From positions 22,576 through 86,575 of IMG/VR virus record IMGVR_UViG_3300009514_000515: a stretch of DNA of 64,000 bases; one strand, written 5' to 3'. A model generated the notes under the pieces. It ran no database searches and was not told where the DNA came from. It saw nothing but the letters and a program-made list of their open reading frames with translations. Source of the DNA: a virus. Of this stretch, positions 1-9,265 are shown one piece after another; the stretch's first letter is position 1, and every line of letters begins with the position of its first letter. A program made the position numbers and the translations under genes.

Positions 1-1638
1 ATCCTGGCCAGGGGGGATACCCGGCCAGTCACTTCGAGCGACACCGTCGGGCGGGTCCTGCCAGTCGTAGAGGACCAGACGGCCATCCCACATCATGTTC
101 TTGAAGTTACGGAACATCTCGGTCCGCTCGACCGGAGAGAACCGCTTGCTCTCAATCTTGCGGAGGCCCTTGCGCTCCAGGTGCTGGACCAGCGGGATGC
201 CGCCGACAGCCTGGTCAAGAAGTCCCTCAGAGATATAGAACCGACGGTGCAGCTTAAGGAACCAATCAGCGATGTGCTCCTCGAAGTCCAGGCGGTCGAC
301 ATCGACGTACTCCCCGATGCCGGCCCGAATCCACCCGAGGTAGTCCAAGACAATTCTCTGGTCCGGACTGATGTGGACCAGGGCAACGGCAGTGCCATCA
401 CCACCCTTGGTGACACCAACGTCGGCCCCCAGAAAATGAGGCCTCTTGGCCGGAGCCCTATGGGACGGCCTGAGCCTCGGGTCGATGCACTTCTCCAGGT
501 CTTCGGACTTCTCAATCCAGGTCAGCTTGCGGCTGTCGAACTGGGCGCCGTACTCAGAGAAGAATCCGGTCGGGTCGTCGACGTACTCGGACTCGAAGAA
601 GTTGCCGGATATGGTCGGGTTGACCTCCCAGGTCGGGGCCTGGATGCACAACACGTCGTCAGGAAGATACCAACCGTCTCGGAACTGCTTGTAGAACCAG
701 CCGCCCCGTCCGTTGGGGGAGCTGATGAGAATGACTTTGGCATCCGTCTGTCCGTCGACCAGGGGCCGATGGGGGTTATTCGGGTCCTTCGGCTCGAACA
801 TGGCACGTGAGGGGCCGACGGCTTTGTAGACCTCCGCGGCCGAGGATTGGCCCTTGTTCACGAAGTGGGCGACCTCGTCCAGAATGATGACGATGTTGCC
901 AGCACCGCGAAGACCCTTGGCCACACAGGAGTAGAACGTGACGAGGACGGTCGACAGCGTCGCATTGTTGTTTGGGTCGAAGCGCCCGTAGGTACCGATG
1001 TCGTACTGAGACTGGAAGCTGCTGTAGGTCTTCGTCATGTTCGCCTGGTAGGGGTCGAACCGCGAACACCCGAGGAAGTGACTCTTGACCTTCGAATAGA
1101 GGATGCCGGCCTGGTCCTTACCGGTGGCGACAGAACAGACCTTGATCTCCTCACCCTGGCCGATACCATAGTGGGCCTGGGGATTGGGAAGTCTCAGGAG
1201 ACGGTCGGTCTCATAGGCCCCAATCCACCCCGCAAGCTCGGTCTTGCCCGAGCGGCGGCCAATCGGGAGGACGAGCTTGCTCCGGACGACTCCTGGCTCG
1301 ACCTCGCGGATGTTGCAGCGCTCGTTGTCGTAGAGCCACCGAAGGTAGTCGGCCTCGGTGAACGACTTGAACTTCTTGCGCCGCCAGTCAGAGATGACAA
1401 CAGCATCCTTGTCCTTCTCGTCGAGGGCGATGCCGTAGAAGGCCTTGAGGATGACCCGCTGTACCGGGAAGGGACGAACACGGCCGGTGGTGTTGAGCCC
1501 CCAGGGCTTCTCGATGAAATCGACAATGTTGGGGCCCCTCGCGGCCACAGTAGAGGCGGTGGACGATGACGTACCGCCCCGGTAGACCCCGCGGGTGAGG
1601 TCCCCAAGACCAGTTCTGCCCCTACTCCTCTTCGCCAC
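1..1638 (-). CDS. terL: Terminase large subunit (partial, 3' end outside window)
   Basis: ATPase-nuclease motor that packages phage DNA into the prohead. The frame is open for 546 codons and runs off the window edge. Visible motifs are Walker A GRRSGKT (residues 127-133), Walker B IILDE (251-255), a coupling motif ISSPNG (about 305-310), and a C-terminal RNase H-like nuclease start, GADVGVTKGGDG (about 404-415), whose acidic residue binds metal. The start is a GTG chosen because a GAGGAGGT ribosome site lies 5 nt upstream. It directly follows the gene ending at 1650, a usual place for a small terminase gene. Family assignment is firm from the motif order. Confidence 0.95.
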   Translation of the reverse strand, partial: MAKRSRGRTGLGDLTRGVYRGGTSSSTASTVAARGPNIVDFIEKPWGLNTTGRVRPFPVQRVILKAFYGIALDEKDKDAVVISDWRRKKFKSFTEADYLRWLYDNERCNIREVEPGVVRSKLVLPIGRRSGKTELAGWIGAYETDRLLRLPNPQAHYGIGQGEEIKVCSVATGKDQAGILYSKVKSHFLGCSRFDPYQANMTKTYSSFQSQYDIGTYGRFDPNNNATLSTVLVTFYSCVAKGLRGAGNIVIILDEVAHFVNKGQSSAAEVYKAVGPSRAMFEPKDPNNPHRPLVDGQTDAKVILISSPNGRGGWFYKQFRDGWYLPDDVLCIQAPTWEVNPTISGNFFESEYVDDPTGFFSEYGAQFDSRKLTWIEKSEDLEKCIDPRLRPSHRAPAKRPHFLGADVGVTKGGDGTAVALVHISPDQRIVLDYLGWIRAGIGEYVDVDRLDFEEHIADWFLKLHRRFYISEGLLDQAVGGIPLVQHLERKGLRKIESKRFSPVERTEMFRNFKNMMWDGRLVLYDWQDPPDGVARSDWPGIPPGQD

Positions 1639-1649
1639 CGCCTACCTCC

Positions 1650-2405
1650 TCAATTCAGTGCAGGAGCAGCGTCGCCGCGCTGACCTTGGAGGGCCTTACT
1701 TCGCCACTCCTCGGTCTCGACCTCACTTGCAAATTCGGAGAGGACCAGGCTGATCATCTCGGCGTCCACACCAGACCTGACCATCGCGTCACGTAGGGTC
1801 TCGACGACGAGAACGAAGATGGCCCGGAAAGCAGAACTCTCCAGGTCGACTTCCTGGTTCTTGAGTTTCTGCTCGATGCGCTTGACCGAGGCGTCTCGGA
1901 GGGACGTCAGGATGATGGAGTGTCGACGAGCCAGTTGGCTGACCGGGGTCCCGAGGCGGACCGCCTCGCCGATCTCGAACTCGATGGACGCCGCCGACTC
2001 CGCCAGCTTCAACATGACCTGGCGAAGGACGTTGACGGACTCGAAGTCCCCCTCGATGGAGCGACGAAGGGGGTCGTTGGCCAGGAACTTCTGACGCTGT
2101 CTCCCCAGCTCCTCGACCATCGCATTAGCAGGCTTGATATCGACGTGGACCTTCTTCTGAGGGCGGCGGCCAGGTTCTCCTCTCTGAACGTTGGGTGTGC
2201 CGTCGCTCTTGAAAATGATGATGTCCTCGTCTCGCAGGTCAGCCAGAGGACGCCACTTGGTCTTGCCCTTCTCGTCAACAACGTTGATACGCTGCACTTC
2301 CTTGGACAGGCCAGCCAGAATCGTCCTCTTCTCCTCAAGAGACTGAGGCTTCTTCGGGATGGTGAGTCCGGCGTTCTTGCCTCCCTTCTTTCGTTTGCTT
2401 GCCAT
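1650..2405 (-). CDS. Hypothetical protein next to terminase; candidate small terminase subunit
   Basis: 251-residue soluble protein with a lysine-rich N-terminus (MASKRKKGGKNAG) and a mostly helical, charged body. I see no recognisable catalytic motif. The ATG at 2405 is preferred over upstream starts because it follows a GAGGGA ribosome site and lies just after the stop of the preceding gene. The gene sits immediately upstream of terL in the same operon, where small terminases or other packaging proteins often lie. That role is inferred from position alone; a head protein is equally possible. Confidence 0.7.
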   Translation of the reverse strand: MASKRKKGGKNAGLTIPKKPQSLEEKRTILAGLSKEVQRINVVDEKGKTKWRPLADLRDEDIIIFKSDGTPNVQRGEPGRRPQKKVHVDIKPANAMVEELGRQRQKFLANDPLRRSIEGDFESVNVLRQVMLKLAESAASIEFEIGEAVRLGTPVSQLARRHSIILTSLRDASVKRIEQKLKNQEVDLESSAFRAIFVLVVETLRDAMVRSGVDAEMISLVLSEFASEVETEEWRSKALQGQRGDAAPALN

Positions 2406-2413
2406 GGTGTCCC

Positions 2414-3244
2414 TCAGCTGATGGCAGGGGGGCCCACGGAGGGACCACCAACAGCCAGCGAACCCCCGTCGGGGGACAGCGTGAAGTGAGTCACCGTACC
2501 CCCCTGGTCGGCCTCGAAGAGAACTTCGCCCGGACCAGCCGGACCGACGATAGTCACGTCGGCACCTACCGAGGACGCGCTGAACCCCGGGAGGTTGTCG
2601 ATGGCCGCGGCGAGAGCCGTGGCAGACGCCGTAGCGTCGCCGAGGGTGGTCTCCCACTGCAACCCGACCACCAGAGTGAAGTCGCCGAGGCGGATAGTCG
2701 TCTTACCCTGAGAGACACCTCCCAGAAGGGAATCCCCACTAAGGGCGATGTCAGTGGGGTTGTCCGTTGCCAGACTGACGTTGCCTGCCGTGCCGGTGGC
2801 CACAGCGACCAAACACACCGAAGGAGACTCGTCTGTCGCAGTGACATCGCCGGAGAAACTGTTGGCGCCGTCATTGATGGCGGCGACAATGTCGGCCACG
2901 ACACCAGCGAGGGTGCCTGAGGAGACACTGAAGTCGTCGGAACCTGGAGTCCTCGCCCCCGCCACTGCGGTCAGGGGGTTGCCGTTGATGGTGATGGTGT
3001 CGCCAGCCGTCGGGACCCCTATCAGAGTAATGACGGCAGTCGCCAGGACGTCCTGGAGGACGAAGTTGGCATCGTCGATGGTGATGGTCCCACCGGAGGC
3101 CGACGGAGCATCTGTCAACAGAGCGAGGCGAGCCTGGTTCTGGTCGTCCAGGACGATCTGCTGAGTGAACTTGCGGCGCGTCGTTCCGGGCGGCGGGGCG
3201 ACCAGAATCTCGAACGGGCCAGGAGCTGTGAACTTGCGGGCCAT
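2414..3244 (-). CDS. Virion protein with a beta-rich repeat domain, paralogous to 58684-59697
   Basis: 276 residues, rich in Gly, Ala, Thr and Asp, with alternating beta-strand patterns typical of phage head-decoration or tail proteins. Residues about 75-185 hold a domain with GDTITINGNPL, VAGARTPGSDDF and ADIVAAINDGANSF. Nearly the same strings occur in the protein at 58684-59697, so the two are paralogues or share a swapped module. A clear GAGGAGGT precedes the ATG. No enzyme motif is present. Assignment as a structural protein rests on composition, the paralogue and position beside the terminase genes. Confidence 0.75.
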   Translation of the reverse strand: MARKFTAPGPFEILVAPPPGTTRRKFTQQIVLDDQNQARLALLTDAPSASGGTITIDDANFVLQDVLATAVITLIGVPTAGDTITINGNPLTAVAGARTPGSDDFSVSSGTLAGVVADIVAAINDGANSFSGDVTATDESPSVCLVAVATGTAGNVSLATDNPTDIALSGDSLLGGVSQGKTTIRLGDFTLVVGLQWETTLGDATASATALAAAIDNLPGFSASSVGADVTIVGPAGPGEVLFEADQGGTVTHFTLSPDGGSLAVGGPSVGPPAIS

Positions 3245-3247
3245 GGG

Positions 3248-5497
3248 TTACCTCCTCGGAGCGAATGTCCAGCCGGCCAGGCGAGGATGCTTGGGCAGCT
3301 CCTCTCGTCCTCGGGGCACTCCCGTAATACCGGGCTCGTCGGTCTCTACGACATACCGCGTTAGCGTCGAGAACTGACGACCACCGGGCATGCGCTTGAT
3401 GTCTTTCTTGGTCGGTGGAGGCCCTTTGGCGCGCTCCGCCGGGATGATGTTGGATAGAGCACCAGAGTCGTGGAACTGCTTGACCTCACGCCGCTCGGGA
3501 TTGTCGAAGAAGTAGCTCTCGGCGGTTAGGGGGTTGATAGGGTGCGAAGCGAACCAAAGGCGACGGAAGTCCTGAGCAGCCTTCTTGCCCTGTTCATCGA
3601 CCATCTTCTGGAGGGACTTCTCGATAACCTCCTCGTCGGGCTTGATGAGCTTGCGCGCCAGTTCGTCGAAGAACTCACCGAAATCGGCCTGGGCAGGAAC
3701 CTCGTCCCCAACCTCGGACTCTTCCTCCCCAGACTCGACCTCGGACTCCTCGGTGGAGAACAAAAGGCGCAAACCGGCTTTCTTGGGCTTCTCGCGCTTC
3801 TCCTTCTTGTGCCCCCTCTCGATCTCTTTGTCCTCGCGGGCTCGCTCGGACTCGACGACTTCCCGCTCGGCTTCTCCAGAGGGGCCCGCCTGGGCGTAGT
3901 CCTCAGTCAGACGAGATATTTCTTTGACGGAGTCTTGGAGGCTCTTGGTCAGTGTGCGGGAGCGGTTGTGGGCATCTGAAACATCCCGCCCACCTTCCTC
4001 GACCTTGTCCTTGAGCTTGCGCAGCTTGTCGTCTTCTGGGTCGAGCTTCTTCTCGGCCTCGGCCAGGTCCTTCTTGGCCTGCTCCAGGGCCTTGGTGGCT
4101 TCGTCCCAGTCCTTGTTCGCCTCGTTGAGCTGAGTCTGCTGGTCTTCCAGCTTGATCTTGGCCTGGTCGTGCTTCTTCGAGTACTCCTGGTACCGCTTGC
4201 GCTTCTCCATCGCCGTCTCGGTGCCCTCGGGCTTGCCGGCGAACTCCAGCATGCTGTCCAGGATGTGTTCGATGGCGAACGCCAGGAACGAAGACGGACG
4301 ACCCTTGGCCACCTCTGGCGGGAGGTTCTTGGCGAGGTTCTCGGCGAACTGGCGCTTGGTCTTCTCATCAGGGATAAGATCGCTAATCTCGGTCGACCCC
4401 TTGGCCTCGACCTCCTCCTGCATCTCCTCCTCGACCTTCGGGAACATCTTCTTCTTGAGGTCCTCGACCTGGCTGTCTAGCTCCTTATCGGTCATCTTAT
4501 CGACCTCAGAGAGCCACTTGACGACCTCACGATTCTTGAGTTTGTTGGCCAAACCGACGATGCGCTGACGAATGCTCGACTTGCTCTTGCCCAAGTACTC
4601 ATCGATGAGCGCCTGGTCGTGTTCTGAGACGTCCTCGGCCTTCCCTTTGGCCTTGTCCTGCTCAGCCTTGAGGTCCTCCGGGGACTCCTCGGGGCGAGCC
4701 TCCTCGGGTTTCTTCTTCTTCGGATGTGGCTTTTCGTCAGGCCCGTCCTTCGAGACCTCGGTCTCATCGAACTTCTGGCGGGTGTCCGGGCGGTCATCGA
4801 ACTTCTGGCGGGTGTCCGGGCGGTCAATCCCCTCTACCCAGTCCCCCCACTCCTTGCGGTTAAGGGCCTTCTCTCCCTTGTCTCTCTTGCGCTTGACGTA
4901 CGCCCGGTAGTCAGGGTCCTGCTCACGACGTTCGACCCCCTTGGCCTCCAAAGAGAACCAGGCGAGGCGGAGCCGGCTTGACGCGAGGCGGTCCATGTCC
5001 CGTCGAGCGATGCGCTGACGCAGGAGGTAGATGTGACTCTCGTGGTCGTTCGCCAGAGACATCAGGAAGTCGTCGAGGCCGAGGGTCAGTACATCCAGTC
5101 TTTTGAGGATGTCGTAGACACTCTTGAGGGCCTTCTGGAGGTCCTGTTCACTCCTCAGACTGCGACGGTGGGGACAAGTGTAGATGGACCAACTACGAAG
5201 CCACTCTGTAGCCTTGTCGACCTGACTCTCGTTGGAGAACGGGTAGATGCCCTCGGCCGGATCTCCCAGGAGGCCAACGACCTTCTCCGCTAGGGTGTCA
5301 ACCTCCTGGCCCAGGTTGTTGTAGAGCCTCTCGAACAACAGGTGGTCGCCGTAGTAGGCGTTACCATGCACCTGCCAGTGGCAGGTCTGGTAATTCCACC
5401 TCTGAGCACGCAGCAGTGCCAACACCTCCGTGAGATACCCACGGAGGGCCTGGCGTGCAGGGTCCGCCACGCGGTCTGTGGGGCGTCGTGTCTGCAT
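3248..5497 (-). CDS. Dps/ferritin-like ferroxidase domain fused to a long charged coiled-coil virion-type protein
   Basis: 749 residues. The N-terminal ~175 residues match the Dps fold: residues H40, H52, E56, D67 and E71 occur at exactly the spacing of the E. coli Dps ferroxidase ligands (H51, H63, D67, D78, E82), within CHWQVHGNAYYGDHLLFER and VDTLAEKV. A helix ending DFLMSLANDHESHIYLLRQR matches the last Dps helix. The rest is a Lys/Glu-rich linker with an in-frame 10-residue duplication, long coiled coil and a C-terminal cap. Start: ATG at 5497, just after the stop of the previous gene. Iron or DNA binding is inferred; the position among virion genes suggests it is packaged in the particle. 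Confidence 0.8.
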   Translation of the reverse strand: MQTRRPTDRVADPARQALRGYLTEVLALLRAQRWNYQTCHWQVHGNAYYGDHLLFERLYNNLGQEVDTLAEKVVGLLGDPAEGIYPFSNESQVDKATEWLRSWSIYTCPHRRSLRSEQDLQKALKSVYDILKRLDVLTLGLDDFLMSLANDHESHIYLLRQRIARRDMDRLASSRLRLAWFSLEAKGVERREQDPDYRAYVKRKRDKGEKALNRKEWGDWVEGIDRPDTRQKFDDRPDTRQKFDETEVSKDGPDEKPHPKKKKPEEARPEESPEDLKAEQDKAKGKAEDVSEHDQALIDEYLGKSKSSIRQRIVGLANKLKNREVVKWLSEVDKMTDKELDSQVEDLKKKMFPKVEEEMQEEVEAKGSTEISDLIPDEKTKRQFAENLAKNLPPEVAKGRPSSFLAFAIEHILDSMLEFAGKPEGTETAMEKRKRYQEYSKKHDQAKIKLEDQQTQLNEANKDWDEATKALEQAKKDLAEAEKKLDPEDDKLRKLKDKVEEGGRDVSDAHNRSRTLTKSLQDSVKEISRLTEDYAQAGPSGEAEREVVESERAREDKEIERGHKKEKREKPKKAGLRLLFSTEESEVESGEEESEVGDEVPAQADFGEFFDELARKLIKPDEEVIEKSLQKMVDEQGKKAAQDFRRLWFASHPINPLTAESYFFDNPERREVKQFHDSGALSNIIPAERAKGPPPTKKDIKRMPGGRQFSTLTRYVVETDEPGITGVPRGREELPKHPRLAGWTFAPRR
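4764..4823. repeat. In-frame 30-bp tandem duplication
   Basis: Two perfect 30-bp copies (4764-4793 and 4794-4823) lie within the Dps-coiled-coil fusion gene. They duplicate the decapeptide DRPDTRQKFD in its charged linker without shifting the frame. Confidence 0.95.
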
Positions 5498-5502
5498 GTG
5501 CC

Positions 5503-7491
5503 TTAGAGGAGGATGAAGCCATCGCCAAACTGGATGTCGAACTCTTCCGTGTCGGGTGACTCCGAATAGAGACTGAAGTTGTTCAAGGTTCCGTTGACCA
5601 GACCGAACTCGGCCGCTGGGTCCACAACGGGCGCGTAGTTCGACGCGGTGCGTGTGGGCATGTTGTCGGCCGTGTACTCCATATTGGAGGCCGTGATGGT
5701 CTGAGCCTGGAAAGCCTGCTTCTCGTTCTCCGGGAAGCCTCCGGCGAGGGGTCGGTTGTACTTGGTGCAGGTGTTGTGCATGTTGCGGAATACACACCCC
5801 GAGCACTTGTCCATTGCGAGGACGTAGGGGGCGGAACTCTTCGAATGGTGCTGAGCACCTGTCTCACACCCCTGGATGCCGGACTCGCCGTAAGCTGCAG
5901 CCTCGATATAGAGGTGTCCGGCCAGTCCCTCGTGCTGAGTCCTCATCGCATGGGTGAGGTGGGTGGAGGCTGTCAGGATGTTGGTGCCAAACTCGGAACG
6001 CATCAGACCGTCGAGCCGATTGCCGGCCCACCCGTCATTGAGGTGCAGGCGGAGGCGCTGGAGCATATTGGTCACCTCGGCGACCTTGACCCCAGCTACG
6101 CCAGCCACCCTCTTCAGCTCCTGTTGCCAGGGGTCGAGCTGAGGAACGGACTGCTCTCCGGCATGTCCCCGGAACACGTCACCCTCGAACTGGCCTTTCT
6201 TGCTCTGCTGCTTGGAGATGTACAACGAAACCATATCCTGGATACCTGCCAGGTGGTGTCCACTCTGGCCCAGAGCGATGGCCTGCTCCTTAGTGAGGTA
6301 CCCCGCTCGGACACATTGGCCGAGGTAGGTGGCTACCTTGCGTGCCATCTGGTCACCCTCTCGGGCTCGCAGGGCAGTGACGGCAATGACAGCTTCGTCG
6401 GCTTTGGCCTCCCGCATCAACTCATCGATGCGGAAGTACTTGTGGCTGTGGTCGACAGGGAAGTCTCGCTCAGGGGTCTCGATGTGGCCCGGAGTCGCGA
6501 ACGCCTGGCGAAGGACCTCCTTAGGGTCTCCTTGCGTAGCGATCTTCACACCCAACGAAGCGAGCCTCGGGACGTAGTATAGATAAGCATGCTCCCAGGG
6601 CACCGAGGCCACCAGACGCCGCTGAAAAATCCCACAGGCGCTGTTCTGGTTGTAGACACACCCCACGCACTTGGAGCTGGCCACGACGTACTGGGCGGAC
6701 TGAGGAACCTGGTTGTTCCAGGTACCCTGCTCACAGCCGGGGTAGACAGACGCTCGGAGGAACACCTTGCCTGCAAGGCCGTGCTCCTCAATGATGGACT
6801 TCATCGCCGACGCAACCCGGTTGGAGTCCTCACCCAGGACCTGAGCCGTCTCGATAAGGATGTTCCGGATAGGGTCTCCCGCGGCAGAGCGACGGGCGGC
6901 TGCTTGAACAACCGCCTGAATCTGACGCATCGAGAACCGCTGCGGACGCGGAGCCTCTTTGTCGGGGTCGGTGAAGTAGCGGGCATGGTCGAGGTCGACG
7001 TTCGAACCTTCCAGCCTCATCTTGGAGCCTTCACTACGGATTCCGTGCGTACGACGGTCGATGCCCCAGGCCTGACTCAGCTCCTCGATACTGAGGTTCG
7101 AGGGGTCTCGGGGAAGGCGGTTCGGGTCCTGCTTCTCCAGGTCTGTCTGGAGTTCCAACCAATCGAGGTTGGGGAGTCGGCTCTCGTGGATGTCTGCGGC
7201 CAGGAACGAACGCAGGTCGAGGCCGTCCTCCTCGGAGAACCAGTTCGTGATACCGGGGTCCTCTTCGGCCCTGACAGTTCGAGGGCCGTAGGGGGCGTTG
7301 TCAAACTTGCCGTGCTCCGAGAGGTTGTTGCCAGGCAGACCGGAGAACCCTTGGGCGGACGGAAGACGTCCTCCCTGCATGACACCTTCGCCAGTGCCCT
7401 CGCCGTCGAAGAGGAACCCGTCGAGGTTCCAGTTCGAGCCAGAAGTCGAGGTGAAGACGCCCTCGGGCAGATTTGACTTGTTGTTCGCCAT
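5503..7491 (-). CDS. Hypothetical protein with a duplicated four-cysteine module
   Basis: 662 residues, no signal peptide or membrane segment. Two copies of a module are visible: HGLAGKVFLRA.. PGC, then KCVGCV, a further Cys and R-x-L; and EGLAGHLYIEA .. QGC, then KCSGCV, a further Cys and RPL. Each copy therefore has the pattern C-x(about 20)-KCxGC-x7-C, suggesting zinc or another metal. The N-terminus is Gly-rich. The gene lies between the Dps-like fusion and a helical protein in the virion cluster, with its stop 5 nt before the next start. I do not recognise the family. Confidence 0.75.
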   Translation of the reverse strand: MANNKSNLPEGVFTSTSGSNWNLDGFLFDGEGTGEGVMQGGRLPSAQGFSGLPGNNLSEHGKFDNAPYGPRTVRAEEDPGITNWFSEEDGLDLRSFLAADIHESRLPNLDWLELQTDLEKQDPNRLPRDPSNLSIEELSQAWGIDRRTHGIRSEGSKMRLEGSNVDLDHARYFTDPDKEAPRPQRFSMRQIQAVVQAAARRSAAGDPIRNILIETAQVLGEDSNRVASAMKSIIEEHGLAGKVFLRASVYPGCEQGTWNNQVPQSAQYVVASSKCVGCVYNQNSACGIFQRRLVASVPWEHAYLYYVPRLASLGVKIATQGDPKEVLRQAFATPGHIETPERDFPVDHSHKYFRIDELMREAKADEAVIAVTALRAREGDQMARKVATYLGQCVRAGYLTKEQAIALGQSGHHLAGIQDMVSLYISKQQSKKGQFEGDVFRGHAGEQSVPQLDPWQQELKRVAGVAGVKVAEVTNMLQRLRLHLNDGWAGNRLDGLMRSEFGTNILTASTHLTHAMRTQHEGLAGHLYIEAAAYGESGIQGCETGAQHHSKSSAPYVLAMDKCSGCVFRNMHNTCTKYNRPLAGGFPENEKQAFQAQTITASNMEYTADNMPTRTASNYAPVVDPAAEFGLVNGTLNNFSLYSESPDTEEFDIQFGDGFILL

Positions 7492-7503
7492 CGTGTCTAC
7501 CTC

Positions 7504-8220
7504 TCAGGTGCGTTCCGACTGGTCCTGGCTGATTTCCTCGTCGGCCCACCCTTCCGGATTCTGCTTGATCTCGTCTGCGTGCTCGATGATGTCCTCGACC
7601 TGACGACTGGACGCGGACCAGTGCGAGGCATGGACTTCGTCATGTAGCGTGTCTGATAGGGCAGATAGTGCCTCGACGACGTTCATGTACGCGCGACGCA
7701 TCTCCGAGATACGCTGGATGTAGCCTCGACCTCCGAGCTTGCCGTCGGGGGAGACCATCCGAGACTTGATTTTGGCGAAGAGAGTGTAGCCGCTCATCGC
7801 GTGGCCAAGAGCGGCATTCGTCGCCCGCAGAGTCTTGGCCAGAGCCTTCACCTGCTTGGGGTCGTAGGTGTAGGCATCGGCGCGAGGCATGTCCCGTTCT
7901 GTCGGCGGAGTGGTGAATGCCCAGGAGGTAGCGTCGTTGGTGTTGTCCTTGACGTGGCGAACCTCTCCGGCCGTCCGAATCATGTAGGCCTGGGCAACCC
8001 TCTGGGCCACGTCGCGCTTGATGTGGGCTAGGACGGAGCGACGGACGTCCTTGAGAACGCCCAAAGGGACGTCCGCACTGGCCGTCCTGAAGCGAGGGTC
8101 CGCCTGTGTCCGCAGGGCCTGTGTCCACTGACGACAAGAGGAGGCCAACTGCTCCTTCGGGGTAGTTGGGGGGAGATGAAAAGACCCCACAACACATCGA
8201 GCGATGTCCCTGCGGTCCAT
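7504..8220 (-). CDS. Hypothetical helical protein in the virion cluster
   Basis: 238 residues, largely predicted alpha-helical with no membrane span. The central part carries the segment MIRTAGEVRHVKDNTND and the C-terminus is acidic (EEISQDQSERT). I recognise no motif. It lies between two virion-type genes with 2-nt and 12-nt gaps, so it is almost certainly co-transcribed with them. A structural or assembly role is inferred from neighbourhood only. Confidence 0.65.
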   Translation of the reverse strand: MDRRDIARCVVGSFHLPPTTPKEQLASSCRQWTQALRTQADPRFRTASADVPLGVLKDVRRSVLAHIKRDVAQRVAQAYMIRTAGEVRHVKDNTNDATSWAFTTPPTERDMPRADAYTYDPKQVKALAKTLRATNAALGHAMSGYTLFAKIKSRMVSPDGKLGGRGYIQRISEMRRAYMNVVEALSALSDTLHDEVHASHWSASSRQVEDIIEHADEIKQNPEGWADEEISQDQSERT

Positions 8221-8222
8221 GG

Positions 8223-8813
8223 TTATACTCCCTTGAGGGGAGACCCGTCCGAGTCGAACAGACGCTCGACGACGTATGTCTCGCCTTCCTTCCGATAGCT
8301 CCAGAGGTCCTGGGTCGATTTGTTCACCAGTTCGTTGTGGCCGTTGAGGAAGAAGCTAGTGAGGTCACCCAGGCTCGTTGCCGTCACCATGACAGAACTG
8401 GCCTGTCGAAGGAGCGGAGGAGCTGGCTTGAGGTGATGAGCAGCGACAGCCCTCAGAAGGCCGTCGTCCCACATCACGAACACTCGCCCATCGAGGGCTG
8501 TCACGTCGCCGGATGCCGTCCGAACCTTGACCACGGTGCCTTCGGCGTCGACCTGACCCCGCAGAGGGGTTGGGAAGTCCGAGTAGGCCAGCATGGCTTC
8601 GGCAGAAGAGACGAAGGACACCCGAGTGCCCGACAGAAGAGGAGCAGGCTCCGGAACGGGCAGCGGAGTGGGAGCTTTCCCAAACAGCACACCGAGGTCG
8701 TCGGTGCCGTCGGTACTGGTGATAGCCCGCCCAATTACGCTGTTGGCGAACCCGATGTCTCCAGAGGAGCCGATGTCGATGTTGCCTTCCAGAAGGTCTT
8801 CCCAGTATCCCAT
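8223..8813 (-). CDS. Hypothetical virion-associated protein with beta-barrel-like centre
   Basis: 196 residues. The N-terminus is acidic and Gly-rich, a Pro-rich linker (PTPLPVPEPAP) follows, then a beta-strand-rich section around GTVVKVRTASGDVTALDG that resembles an SH3-like barrel. The C-terminus reads DLWSYRKEGETYVVERLFD followed by a short G-x-P-L-K tail, a pattern I associate with short phage structural proteins. That association is from memory and not checked. No enzyme motif. Confidence 0.65.
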   Translation of the reverse strand: MGYWEDLLEGNIDIGSSGDIGFANSVIGRAITSTDGTDDLGVLFGKAPTPLPVPEPAPLLSGTRVSFVSSAEAMLAYSDFPTPLRGQVDAEGTVVKVRTASGDVTALDGRVFVMWDDGLLRAVAAHHLKPAPPLLRQASSVMVTATSLGDLTSFFLNGHNELVNKSTQDLWSYRKEGETYVVERLFDSDGSPLKGV

Positions 8814-8824
8814 GGCTACCTACC

Positions 8825-9265
8825 TCACAGTACCGGGACCAGCTCCTTTCGCCGGTCCACGCCGATTCTGTCCCAGTGAATGACAAACCCTTTGTCCTTC
8901 ACCCATGAAAGAACTTTCCTATAGAGAAGGTACAACAGCCGAGCCATGATGGTCGCCGGCAAGAGAGCGAAGGTCCCCAGGCCCGGGAACAAGGTCGCCA
9001 CCAGGAGGCCGATGCCGGATTCCGGCAAGGACCCCAATAGCTCGCCCATCGACAGCCCGCCCGTGAACCCCCTGATGAGACCTTCGACGTCCCACGAAAT
9101 CTCGGCCACATTGAGCCAGACCCAGATGAACGCCGCAGCCATCAGGGGGCGGGCCAAGGTCTTGGCCAGACCCAGATGAACGCCGCAGCCATCAGGGGGC
9201 GGGCCAAGGTCTTGACCACCCTGCTCTTCTCCAACACTCTGTCGATAGGTTGGATGACAATGGGG
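8825..9265 (-). pseudogene. C-terminal fragment of a phage membrane protein, split by the restriction-modification island
   Basis: The frame reads PIDRVLEKSRVVKTLARPL, then, after a 50-bp duplication that shifts the frame, continues through hydrophobic segments (AAFIWVWLNVAEISW, GIGLLVATLFPGLGTFALLP, ARLLYLLYR) to the stop at 8825. Three membrane helices are visible. Its natural N-terminal part is probably the fragment at 14446-14713 on the far side of the foreign block, because both keep phage-like sequence and the same strand. The open frame across the left junction joins a DUF262 fragment to this protein by chance. Confidence 0.7.
9115..9214. repeat. 50-bp tandem duplication that frameshifts the membrane-protein fragment
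   Basis: Positions 9115-9164 and 9165-9214 are identical. Because 50 is not a multiple of three, the duplication moves the reading frame between the encoded KTLARPLMAAAFIWVW in copy one and the same peptide in copy two. It lies about 50 bp from the left edge of the foreign block. Confidence 0.95.
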
